Positions 49,190 through 59,605 of a stretch of 64,000 nucleotides of DNA are shown here, piece after piece (the stretch's first letter is position 1; each line of letters starts with the position of its first letter). Position numbers and translations under genes: made by a program. This stretch comes from Omphiscola glabra (taxonomy: Eukaryota > Mollusca > Gastropoda > Lymnaeidae): the NCBI GenBank assembly GCA_964017045.1, contig OZ024808.1, positions 13,935,284 to 13,999,283 of the forward strand, in the 5' to 3' direction. The notes under the pieces were generated by a model that worked only from the letters and a program-made list of their open reading frames with translations, was not told where the DNA came from and searched no databases.

Positions 49190-49700
49190 TTACACTTGAC
49201 AAGTAACATTTGACAAGTAACACTTGACAAGTAACATTTGACAAGTAACACTTGACAAATAACATTTGACAAGTAACACTTGACAAGTAACATTTGGCAA
49301 GTAACATTTGACAAGTAACATTTGACAAGTAACATTTGACAAGTAACACTTGACAAGTAACATTTGACAAGTAACACTTGACAAGTAGCACTTGACAAGT
49401 AACATTTGACAAATAACACTTGACAAGTAACATTTGACAAATAACACTTGACAAGTAACATTTGACAAGTAACACTTGACAAGTAGCACTTGACAAGTAA
49501 CATTTGACAAATAACACTTGACAAGTAACATTTGACAAATAACACTTGACAAGTAACATTTGACAAATAACACTTGACAAGTAACATTTGACAAGTAACA
49601 CTTGACAAGTAACACTTGACAAGTAACACTTGACAAGTAACACTTGACAAGTAACACTTGAAAAGAAACAATTGACAAGTAACACTTGACAAGTAACGTA
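49190..49700. repeat. 14-bp minisatellite
   Basis: About 36 copies of GACAAGTAACACTT and GACAAGTAACATTT in mixed order. All three minus-strand frames are open only because 14 bp is not a multiple of three and the unit has no stop; they are not genes. Confidence 0.93.
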
Positions 49701-50027
49701 CTTTTTAAGAATTCCAGTTAGTTCTCATCTTCTTCCAAGTTCGCAAGCAGACATTTTTTTTTCACGTCCCTGAATTCGATTTATATTATTCTGATGCCCC
49801 ACCCTCTTTTAAACAGCAGATTCATAATTCACATTAAGACTTTGTCATAGAAACAAAATAAATTATTGCGCACCACACGCACTTGTGGTATTTTCTAAGT
49901 ATGTCGATTAGCGCAGTTATCGGGAATTTTTTTTTTTTTAATCTTCATCGAATTTTTAAAAAATACAAATTAAAATGTAATCTATGTCAAAAGATTTACC
50001 CCACAGCTGTTGTCCGAGGTTAACTAG
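49701..50027. other. Gene-free spacer with dispersed repeat B, copy 2
   Basis: 49867-49930 matches 35618-35712 (TTAGCGCAGTTATCGGGAAT). Otherwise nothing is seen. Confidence 0.45.
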
Positions 50028-50570
50028 GCAAGAAACTACAAGCCCCTAGTGGACAGTGGATGATGGTTGCCTGGGGCTTGGAAGTGTTGTTTTTTAAATT
50101 CCATGTGTCTACTAGCTGGACTTACCTCCAATAATCAGTGGTTATTGTTTGGGGGCCACAACTCTTGTAGACGATAAAAGAAAACACAAGCCCCGAGGGG
50201 ACAATTTATCAAAACTGCCGGGGGCCTGGAAGTGTGTTTTAAATGCCATATGGTCAATGGTGGACTTACCTCCAATAATCAGTGGCTATTGTTGGGAGGC
50301 CACAACTCTTGTTGACGATAAAAGAAAACACGAGCCCTGAGTGGACAATAGGCGAATCGCTTATCGTGATCATCATCCTCTTTTAATCTGTGTTTACGTT
50401 ACGGCTCTGCTTCCGATAATCCGGTGTTGGCCAACGTTTGACAGACCGTGACGAGAAAAGAAAACACAAGCCTCGAGTAAGCAATGATGCAATGGCCGAC
50501 GGGGAGCGTCTTCCGTTTGATCCATGGACGTATCGCCGATCATCAGTGACCATTGTCGGGTGACGACGAT
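50028..50570. repeat. Four diverging tandem units of about 115-155 bp upstream of the kinase gene
   Basis: Units start near 50028, 50169, 50323 and 50456, each with AGAAAACACAAGCC.CGAG or a variant. The first two share CTTACCTCCAATAATCAGTG, whose complement contains GGAG|GTAAGTCC, a strong 5' splice-site sequence on the minus strand. Similarity falls towards the kinase promoter. No exon could be supported on either strand. Confidence 0.65.
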
Positions 50571-50674
50571 GTGTGACACCTATAGAGATGGTATCCGTCG
50601 CACGCGTTGCGTTCAATTCGAAGTAGGCTCTATAGTGTGATGACGAAAGATTAAGTCACGCCCTCTTACTTTAT

Positions 50675-50738
50675 GATTGGCTAATGGTCTTCGTGGAGAC
50701 ATCTTTGATTTCGTCCCTTTAGAGCGGGTGTATATAAA
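50675..50738 (+). promoter_or_regulatory. Kinase promoter: inverted CCAAT box and TATA box
   Basis: GATTGG (50675-50680) is an inverted CCAAT box; TATATAAA (50731-50738) is a consensus TATA box. Transcription would start near 50760, about 105 bases before the ATG. Confidence 0.65.
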
Positions 50739-50864
50739 CGCAACATTCACTCCTCATAATTTGGCTTGAAACTTCTGAACGTGTACTCAAGTGGAAGTGT
50801 TCTAAGCTACTTACTGTGGTTGAACCGTTTACCGAATCTCGTTCATAGTAATCTATATTTAACC

Positions 50865-52324
50865 ATGGGATCTTTCAATATCAACATTGTATGCTCTGAC
50901 AAGTTCATGGTAGATTTAGAGAACGATGTATTCCGTTTTTTCAAGGTGCATCGAGGCAAACTCCTGGCTAAGACCAGGTGCTCGGTCTACCTGACGCAGC
51001 TAAAATCTGACGAATCTGTTCAAAAAGTTGTCAAGATGTTTCCCCGCGATGAAGACTCGACAGCGCGGTTTGTCAATGAGGTGAACCTGATGACGTCTCT
51101 ACAGCACCCAAATGTCATGGTCTTCGAGATGGCCGCATCTTTCACCATGCACAATGCCATCGTGATGCCTTACTGCGAGGTCGGCGCACTCTACCATCTG
51201 ATTGGGAAGATGACCCAAGCGGACATTGAGCACTACTTCCTGCAGATGTGTTCGGCTGTGAAGTACTTACATTCACAGGGTGTAGTGCACAGAGACATCA
51301 AACTGGATAATTTACTCGTGGATAAAAATAAAAATCTTTTCATCACGGACTTTGATTTGTCCTGCACAGTGGAGCTCAACTTACCGACTGTTAGTGGCAG
51401 GATAGGAACATTGCAGTATATGGCCCCTGAGATGGATACGGATCCATGTGGATCTTACGACGGATTCAAAGTAAAAAAAATTTTCAGTAATTTTTTTTAT
51501 TAAATACTTACAGATAACATATTAATAGTTCTTTTTAATTCTTATTTTATCAATTAGGCTATTTATTCTTTTAGCCATATGATGTTAAATGTTATTTTGA
51601 AAGCTAAACTAAATAAGACGAAGTTCGCTAATTGTGTACAAATTGTATAATACACTTACATTGGCATATATTTTTATTTCCTTATAAATATAAAGTACTT
51701 CATACTTAACAAATCTTTTTTTTAAAGTAGTCGACGTCTTATAAACATTCCTGTGTGGCCTCTCTACTATAATAAAATGTTCAAACTCAAAATCTTTATT
51801 TAAAAGTATAATGTACATCTTCTTGTAGTCAAAGATTGTTTTTTTTCTTTGGAGGCAATCTCCATGTGATAATCTAAAATCATAACCAAAAAAAAAAAAA
51901 AAAATTTTTAATTGTCAAAATATTTTTTTTCTTACGTCTGAGACAGCATTATATATATTATAACATAAAAAATTAATCTATGCTTTACTGTAGCCAAATC
52001 ATATTCATGTTTTTTTTTATTCTTTATACAAAATATCCAGTTGCTCATTTAAAACAATTTAACACTACTTTATGAAACCCACAGCTGGACACGTACGCTC
52101 TTGGGGTCGTACTTTGGTGCATGCTCTTCAGGAAGGACATCCAGGACCCCGAGGACTTCCTGTCCATCACCAGGACCAGCGTTTGGGTGTTTCCGCTCCA
52201 TTTTTACCGAGGGGTTTTGGAAAACCTGCTGAACCCGGACCCCTTTCACAGGTGGGATATTCACAGGTTGATAAGTGCTTTGAGGGATGCGCATTGGTTG
52301 GCTGAGAGGATGAGTAAGTTGTAG
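50865..52324 (+). CDS. Compact divergent protein kinase, 2 exons
   Basis: Exons 50865-51470 and 52085-52324 join in phase 0 (AAA|GTAAAA donor, CCCACAG acceptor) to give 281 aa. Start AACCATGGG has a good Kozak context. Kinase landmarks: Lys57 (VVKMF), Glu72, HRDIKLDN (142-149), metal-binding DFD at 162-164 in place of DFG, GTLQYMAPE (APE 187-189), then LDTYALGVVLW in exon 2 (subdomain IX) and RWDIHRL near the end. The Gly-rich loop is not recognisable (HRGKLLAKTRCSV), and nothing follows the C-lobe. Probably a Ser/Thr-type kinase-like protein; the DFG Gly-to-Asp change and weak P-loop leave activity uncertain. Exon 2 is more GC-rich than its surroundings. Confidence 0.88.
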
Positions 52325-53040
52325 ATCTAATGTCTGATATTAGAAGATCGGATGTTGGAGTCAATAGCTCAGTAAGACAATAGTCAATATTTCAAGCGTA
52401 TTTTTTTTTTTAGATTATCATAGGTATCTGCACATGTTTTTAAACATATAGATTTTAGAGTATTCCATGAATAGCATACATCAGTTCCAATAGATTCAAT
52501 TTGTTCTAACTTTATCTTTTAATCTTATTTTCGTTTCAAATAATTTTTTTAAATTATTTTTTTTTTAATAATTAATGTAAAATTCCCTAAAGTCAAAATT
52601 TATTTTTCATTTAACCGTTTATATTTATTTTATTTAAGTTTTCATATTTTTTTTCTTTTGTTGTTGTTGCATTTTTACTAATAACATTGCGTGTAATATT
52701 AACAAAATTAATTTATGATAATTTTTTTCCCTCAAAACGTAATTGCGTCACATATAAACTAGCCTATGATTTCATAATTTCTTGTATTGGGGTATATAAA
52801 CAAAAGTAACTGATTTATTTTTATTTTTTTTAAAATTTATTCGTTTTAATAAATTCAAATATTGATTAAACCACTTAACCATATTTCACTAATAGCTTGG
52901 TAAATCTACAACCGCTGGTAGTACGGTTTAGGGTCCTCAAAGAAGAATTTTGATACAAATTTATGGTAATAAAAGTAGTTTATCTTCAACACTAGGAATT
53001 AAGAAATTTCTTTAGTAAACAGAAAAGAGTTAAATGAATG
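52325..53040. other. 3' flank of the kinase gene
   Basis: AT-rich with many T runs. No gene recognised. Confidence 0.4.
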
Positions 53041-53145
53041 TCTGCACCTATTGGTACCCGGGTACCAGAATTGAGAGATTGGGATTAAAAAAAAAACGAT
53101 TTAAAATATTACTAAAATTGTAAGACAAAATGAGGCCTCAAATGA
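53041..53145 (+). repeat. Dispersed repeat family A, copy 3 (first half)
   Basis: Shares CTGCACCTATTGGTAC and the GGTACCCGGGTACC palindrome with copies 1 and 2; it ends at an (AT) microsatellite (about 53146-53182). Confidence 0.65.
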
Positions 53146-53146
53146 A

Positions 53147-53182
<36 letters not shown>

Positions 53183-53369
53183 TGATACTATTTTAACTAC
53201 TTAAATAGATTTCATTCATTAACAGCTTAACAAATTAACACCAAGTAGTAAGACGGGTCTTACTTTTTAATCAGGCCACAACTATCTGTGACGGTCCCAA
53301 GCCCGTGTAAACTGAGAGGGAAGAGTGACGTAGCTTACGTGTATTGATTGCTGTTAATATGTGTTAAGG

Positions 53370-53687
53370 CAGTGGTTCTCAACATTCTTAATGACGCAAC
53401 CCTTTAATGCAGTTCCTCATGGTGGGGCGACTCCCACCCACAAAATTATTTGCATAGCTACTTCAAAACTATAGAGTGTTTTCCGATGGTCTTAAGCATC
53501 ATCATCATCGCCTGTCGTCCCGTCTGGGGCATAGGCCACAAACAAAGGCATCCCGGTCTTGGGCAAGTCTCTCCAGCTGCCCCCAGTTGTGTCCACTCTT
53601 TTTGGTCTTAAGCGCCCCCTGTAAAAATGGTCGTTTGAACCCCCCCCCCCCCCCCAGAAGTGGCGACCTACAGTTTCAGAACCGCTG
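53370..53687. mobile_element. SPIN-like hAT MITE, copy 3, with nested LINE fragment
   Basis: Starts CAGTGGTTCTCAACATTCTT and ends TTCAGAACCGCTG; internal CGATGGTCTTAAGC is typical of SPIN. Flanking 8-mers TGTTAAGG and TATTAAGG agree at 7 of 8. Interrupted by an insertion at 53498-53603. Confidence 0.8.
53498..53603 (-). mobile_element. 5'-truncated LINE 3' end nested in the SPIN-like element
   Basis: Minus strand reads NWGQLERLAQDRDAFVCGLC and ends RRDDRR-stop followed by an (ATG) tail, the usual C-terminus and tail of an RTE-like LINE. It is flanked by a 10-bp duplication GGTCTTAAGC (53488-53497 and 53604-53613). Confidence 0.82.
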
Positions 53688-53939
53688 TATTAAGGGATTG
53701 TTTCATGCAGGAAGTTTGTTTTTTCTTTGTCCTATCGAAGCTTAAATTAAAATTTCCATTAAATGACCACATTTTTTTTCTTTAAGAGGGGACTCATTGG
53801 TCATGTGCATCTATGCGATTGTCACATTGTCAGCTATATCTCTATTTAAAGGCCTATTATCATACTATGCAGTAGTCAGTCCTTCTGGGAGCGTTGCGGA
53901 AAGCAAAAGCAGACAAATGCTCAAGCCTCTATCGCGAGA

Positions 53940-54235
53940 AGTTCAGCCGAGACTTCCTCAGCACTGGCCGAGACTTCTTCAGCACTGGCCGAGACTTCTT
54001 CAGCACTGGCCGAGACTTCCTCAGCACTGGCTGAGACTTCCTCAGCACTGGCCAACATACGCTGCTTGAGACACTGCGAACAACAACAACGCCGCTTGAG
54101 ACACTGCGAACAACAACGCTGCTTGAGACACTGCGAACAACAACGCTGCTTGAGACACTGCGAACAACAACAACTATGATTGAGACACTGCGAACAACAA
54201 CGCTGCTTGAGACACTGCGAACAACAACACACTTG
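53940..54235. repeat. Two adjacent minisatellites (21 bp and about 24-27 bp)
   Basis: 53940-54050 is a 21-bp unit (GCACTGGCCGAGACTTCCTC with a TTC variant); 54060-54235 is a unit of GCTTGAGACACTGCGAACAA plus CAACGCT. Confidence 0.88.
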
Positions 54236-55881
54236 TCACACGTAACGCTCTGTTTTATAATCTACGAAATTAACATATTTTCATCATCTGTTCCTATAAC
54301 GCATCTAAAAATAGCACGCGTTTTTTTGTTTCCTTAAAACGTGCTTTAGGGCAAGATCTTTGAAAATTCCATTGTTATATAATATGATAAATTTGAAAAA
54401 TTAACTCGATTGTTTATATGATGTTATAATGCCCTCATCTTAAGGATCACTTGAGGACCCCATTTTTTTTTTGAATCATATTTTAATTTAATTGATTAAC
54501 GACCATAGCAATTGATGAATACCTTTTCTTTTTTAAAGCCATCTTTTCAAAGTTAGACTTGTCTTTAAATCATGTTTCTTGTCTGTGTACAGCTTTAAGA
54601 TCAACTAAAATCGCATTATAAATTTGTCTTTGTTATTGGAGAATGTTTTAGAAATTTAACTGGTACTTATGGGAATAAATAACTTTTGACTGGGCGCTAA
54701 ATTTACGTCTATAAGATTGCGCAGTAAATCAATTTTTTTGTTTCTAATACAAATCCAAGTAACCCGGGTATATCGCCTAGTGTTAACATAAAAATTAAGA
54801 ATATCGTAAACAAACAAAAAATCCTCAAAAATAAAAGCTGTCTTGTTGCTTTTCACTGTTACATTCATTAAACGTTACTTATAAACATTTTTTTTTACAG
54901 AAAATCTGTTAAACTCAAACAGTAACCTCAAAAGTTGTTGTAGAGAACTCGTGGTCAGGCAGAGACGACTGCAGTCATTAATTTTATTCAGGAATATGAA
55001 TGTAGCATATATATCTATTAACGAGTGATGTCGCTGTTTCTCGATGCATTGTGGAGACTATCACAGCTCAGCATAATTCAAATTGACATTGATTCTTCTT
55101 TTTCCCATGTCAGTTTTGTCATTGCCAGTGACGCTTATCTAAATAAAGACCTCGTACTTGGGCTGTTTTAAATGTGTGGGAAAAAGTCAGCTGACTGTTA
55201 CGTAATGTTGTGAAATTATTTGGAACTACACACTAATCAAGTTTTAGGATACCTTTTTTTCTTTTTGAAAACTTTTAGTGTGATACTCTTTTGGTAAGCT
55301 CATTGTAACAGAACTATGTATAAATTAGATTAATTTTATTGATTTAAAACATATCCTTTGGTAAATTAAGCGATTTAGATTGCAAAGTTGCTGTGTTTTT
55401 GTGTGTGTTTCTTGTTGTTTGTGTAGTCCCTTTAATTATTTCGTGATCTTTTTTAATATTCTTTAAGAGTCTTATCTATAATCTATAGAGTTGTACCCCC
55501 AGCTCCCCTACGCTTCGCCTCTGCATTTTTATGAGAATAACAATTTATACGATATGACAAGCGTTAAAAAAATTTGATAAGTACACATTTTTTTAAAACT
55601 AAGAATATGTTTTTTGTACCACTTTCCGAAAACACAGTTAAATCAGCATGCATCATTTTCACGAGGTTGCCATCATCTTGAAATATGATCACGTTTTAGA
55701 CACGAAAATCGGGATGTTATTTTATAACGCAGAGGAAGAAAGCACGTTAAATCAATGAAATATGAGAACGCATGGCTTGATAAAAAGGACAGTAACACCT
55801 TACTAGGAATATACAAAGTTAAAGTGCTTTCGTTTCTTTCCAGACCCCCGCCCCGCGGGAAACCACGGAGACACGACAACG
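54236..55881. other. 5' flank of the secreted LRR gene
   Basis: AT-rich. No convincing TATA box or upstream exon was found; TCTTTCCAG near 55844 could be the acceptor of a 5'-UTR intron. Confidence 0.35.
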
Positions 55882-58800
55882 ATGAGAGGACTGTATTCTA
55901 TACGTGTGTACGTTTTAAATGGTCTGTTGGCGATGATTGCCTCACAGAGCTGCCTACCAAAAGTAAGTGATCAAACCAAAGTAAGTGATCAAACCAAAGT
56001 AAGTGATCAAACCAAAGTAGGTGATCAAACCAAAGTAAGTGATCAAACCAAAGTAAGTGATCAAACCAAAGTAAGTGATCAAACCAAAGTAGGTGATCAA
56101 ACCAAAGTAAGTGATCAAACCAAAGTAAGTGATCAAACCAAAGTAAGTGATCAAACCAAAGTAAGTGATCAAACCAAAGTAGGTGATCAAACCAAAGTAA
56201 GTGATCAAACCAAAGTAAGTGATCAAACCAAAGTAAGTGATCAAACCAAAGTAAGTGATCAAACCAAAGTAGGTGATCAAACCAAAGTAGGTGATCAAAC
56301 CAAAGTAAGTGATCAAACCAAAGTAAGTGATCAAACCAAAGTAAGTGATCAAACCAAAGTAGGTGATCAAACCAAAGTAGGTGATCAAACCAAAGTAAGT
56401 GATCAAACCAAAGTAAGTGATCAAACCAAAGTAAGTGATCAAACCAAAGTAAGTGATCAAACCAAAGTAAGTGATCAAACCAATGTAGGTGATCAAACCA
56501 AAGTAGGTGATCAAACCAAAGTAAGTGATCAAACCAAAGTAAGTGATCAAACCAAAGTAGGTGATCAAACCAAAGTAAGTGATCAAACCAAAGTAAGTGA
56601 TCAAACCAAAGTAAGTGATCAAACCAAAGTAAGTGATCAAACCAAAGTAGGTGATCAAACCAAAGTAGGTGATCAAACCAAAGTAGGTGATCAAACCAAA
56701 GTAGGTGATCAAACCAAAGTAGGTGATCAAACCAAAGTAAGTGATCAAACCAAAGTAAGTGATCAAACCAAAGTAAGTGATCAAACCAAAGTAAGTGATC
56801 AAACCAAAGTAAGTGATCAAACCAAAGTAGGTGATCAAACCAAAGTAAGTGATCAAACCAAAGTAAGTGATCAAACCAAAGTAAGTGATCAAACCAAAGT
56901 AAGTGATCAAACCAAAGTAAGTGATCAAACCAAAGTAGGTGATCAAACCAAAGTAAGTGATCAAACCAAAGTAAGTGATCAAACCAAAGTAAGTGATCAA
57001 ACCAAAGTAAGTGATCAAACCAAAGTAAGTGATCAAACCAAAGTAGGTGATCAAACCAAAGTAAGTGATCAAACCAAAGTAAGTGATCAAACCAAAGTAA
57101 GTGATCAAACCAAAGTAAGTGATCAAACCAAAGTAAGTGATCAAACCGATGGGCGTTACGGTCGAGCTGTTATTTTATTTTGTTAAAGAAATGTTTTAGT
57201 TCTTTGATAAAGTGGTACAAGACTCATTCTTCAGCGTAAAGCTATCGCAACCGACTCCCCCGCTATCAAAGGTGAGGGAAGGCCGTACGCTAATTTGACC
57301 TGTTATCCATATTTTTGCTAAGGAATTCTTTCTTGTTAAGGCAGACAAGTGCTCTGAAATATCAAATACAGATGTAGGTCTAAATATCAGTTAAGTTTTG
57401 TCCAAACATCCCTTCTACACTTTCCCTCTGAACCTCACCCCCCCCCCCCATTTTTTCATTATAAAACCTCCTCTACCTGCTCTCTATCCATCCACTAAAG
57501 TTATATATACTCTCACTTTGATCTCCAAAAACTCAATTCATCAAAATTTTCTCAGTTATTCTTCACTGCCTACTTCACTGCCTACTTCACTGCCTACTTC
57601 ACTGCCTACTTCACTGCCTACTTCACTGCCTACTTCACTGCCTACTTCACTGCCTACTTCACTGCCTACTTCACTGCCTACTTCACTGCCTACTTCACTG
57701 CCTACTTCACTGCCTACTTCACTGCCTACTTCACTGCCTACTTCACTGCCTACTTCACTGCCTACTTCACTGCCTACTTCACTGCCTACTTCACTGCCTA
57801 CTTCACTGCCTACTTCACTGCCTACTTCACTGCCTACTTCACTGCCTACTTCACTGCCTATAACTTCTTTCAAGAAAAGTGATCGCTTTTGATACGTAAT
57901 ATAAATTGCGCTCTTTCATTAATTTTTTATAAATTGAATCAAGATTTGGCTTTGCTTATATAACTTATAATAATAATAATGGATATTTGTAATATATATA
58001 TATATAATTTTATATATCATTGATTAATCTTCAAATATTTTACAGGAGTGTGGTTTCGATGTGATGAACGGACAGTCTATACATTGTACGGGTGGAAACT
58101 TTTCAACATTTCCGGACCTATCTAAGTGCAGCGGCCCAATCTATTGGATCACTCTTACCGTAAGAGTCTTACTGCACAATGTATCAACTACCACTTTGCT
58201 ACAAACTGACTTCAAAAGACCAAAGACTCAGTCAGAGACTTTCCATTAATTCCACACTCAAATGACTATGTGGAATGTAATCAAAAACAATAAATGTTCA
58301 TTAATTGTGATTTATCATCTCATCTTATCTCATCCTGTCTCATCTTATCTCATCTTACCTCATCGTATCTCATCTTATTTCACCCTTTTTATATAAAACT
58401 ACATGTTACATTTCTTCACACGAATCAACAAGAAATTTAATGTATGTATCTTTCATAGCATACATTCAATTTCTATCCTCTAGACAGTGAACAAATTAAG
58501 GCATAAATGGTACTGTTTTGTTTTTTTTAAACAACAAAAACTATGTTCGCTGTTTGGTTTGGTTTATACAAAATGAATCGTTATTGTTAAAAAGTACATT
58601 ACAATTTTGTCATTAATCAAACAAAGGGATTTTTTCCATTAATAATTTTTTTTTTTATTTCAGAGAACCTCCATCTCTAACCTGACCGACAATAGCGTAC
58701 CACACCGACTGCTCTATCTCAGCTTCAACGACAACCCACTGACTTCCGTTGCCGACGGCGCTTTCGACAACTGCGGGAGCACACTGACCGCCTTGACCTT

Positions 58801-59605
58801 AGACGGCTCCCTCAACGGCACGATCCCGAATGCACTTGAAAGGCTGACGGCACTGACCATTCTCAAGATCTCCAATCAAGACATCAATGATTGGAACGTT
58901 CCGGTGCTACGAAAACTCGGAACGCACGTTCAAGACCTTACGCTGTCGAGCGTGTCCCTATCTGCATGGCCGGGCTGGCTGAAGCATTTCACCGAGCTGA
59001 ACGCTCTAGAAATAAACAATATGACATCCCCGACTATCCCGGACGATGGTCTGCTGCAGGTCACTAGCAAACTTATCACACTGACCATTTCACAGCATAA
59101 CTTTACGGAAATCCCCAAAGCCGTCACGGATCTGTTGGCCGTGAAATTTCTTAATTTACCCGATGGAAAAATAAAGGAAATAAAAGGATTACCGCCCCAG
59201 GTCGAAGGTCTGAGTTTGGAGAACAACCTGATCGAAAAAGTAGATGACGGTGCCTTTAGATCACTTGGCGACCTGGAGTCGCTTCACTTGGACTATAATC
59301 CTCTTGTAAGCATCTCCGAAAACGCGTTCGTCAACTCGTCGGTGATTTCATACTTGACCTTACAGGCAACGAACTTAACACGTGTCCCGTTGGCATTTTT
59401 GCACATGCCCCACATGATGTTCCTCAGGATGGAGGACAACGCTGATCTCGTGTGCACGTGCGACGAGTCTGCTCTCGCGGCATGGTTTGAGAACCTGCCG
59501 TACATGTCCTTCATCGGAGACTGCGGCGTCATAGGAATACGGACTTTTTTTACAGCGCTAGCGAAAGATTGTCCAAAAAAAAAAAAACTTTTTTTGACAA
59601 TTTGA
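55882..59605 (+). CDS. Secreted leucine-rich repeat protein, 3 exons
   Basis: Exon 1 55882-55962 (signal peptide [20 protein letters not shown]..., ends ...CLPK), exon 2 58046-58159 (Cys pair and PDLSKC segment), exon 3 58664-59605. All junctions are phase 0 with TTTTACAG and TTTATTTCAG acceptors. The shortest splice form is 378 aa: signal, Cys-rich cap, about 8 LRRs (e.g. [20 protein letters not shown]) and a C-terminal cap with [12 protein letters not shown]. No transmembrane helix, so secreted. The style (C...[15 protein letters not shown]) recalls the LRR non-catalytic subunit of oplophorus luciferase as annotated in invertebrates; role unknown. Intron 1 starts with 66 tandem donors (see repeat). 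The 13-A run at 59575-59587 makes the last few residues uncertain. Confidence 0.85.
55963..57148 (+). repeat. 18-bp minisatellite of 66 tandem 5' splice donors in frame
   Basis: 66 units of GTAAGTGATCAAACCAAA; 48 units have GTAAGT and 18 have GTAGGT. The first unit starts exactly at the exon 1 donor. Each unit reads as one hexapeptide V(S/G)DQTK in the exon 1 frame, with no stop until 57186. Because 18 is a multiple of 3 and each GT falls on a codon boundary, every donor is phase 0 and compatible with the phase 0 acceptor at 58045. The last part is three identical 108-bp higher-order units (five GTAAGT, one GTAGGT) at 56737-57060. Confidence 0.93.
57561..57860. repeat. 12-bp minisatellite, 25 copies
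   Basis: Perfect copies of CTTCACTGCCTA, pyrimidine-rich on the plus strand, within intron 1 of the secreted LRR gene, 185 bases before its acceptor. Open frames (SLPT repeats and the complement) are artefacts. Confidence 0.95.
58316..58385. repeat. Short TCTCATCTTA repeat
   Basis: About seven copies of ATCTCATCTT variants in intron 2 of the LRR gene. Confidence 0.75.

Noticed and set aside
49015..49692. Overlapping minus-strand frames of 160-225 codons over the 14-bp array
   Set aside because: All three frames are open because of the repeat; the composition is pure repeat translation. The CAAGTAAC in each unit is only a weak donor-like sequence and no exon adjoins it.
50766..50864. Upstream TTG start for the kinase
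   Set aside because: Non-ATG and within the expected 5' UTR, about 35 bases after the TATA box; the ATG at 50865 has a good Kozak context.
55954..57144. Long minus-strand open frame (ITYFGL repeats) over the 18-bp array
   Set aside because: Any stop-free repeat whose unit is a multiple of three gives long open frames on both strands. There is no start context, domain or flanking exon on this strand.
57398..57892. Frames coding SLPT and GSEV repeats over the 12-bp array
   Set aside because: Repeat artefact within intron 1 of the LRR gene.
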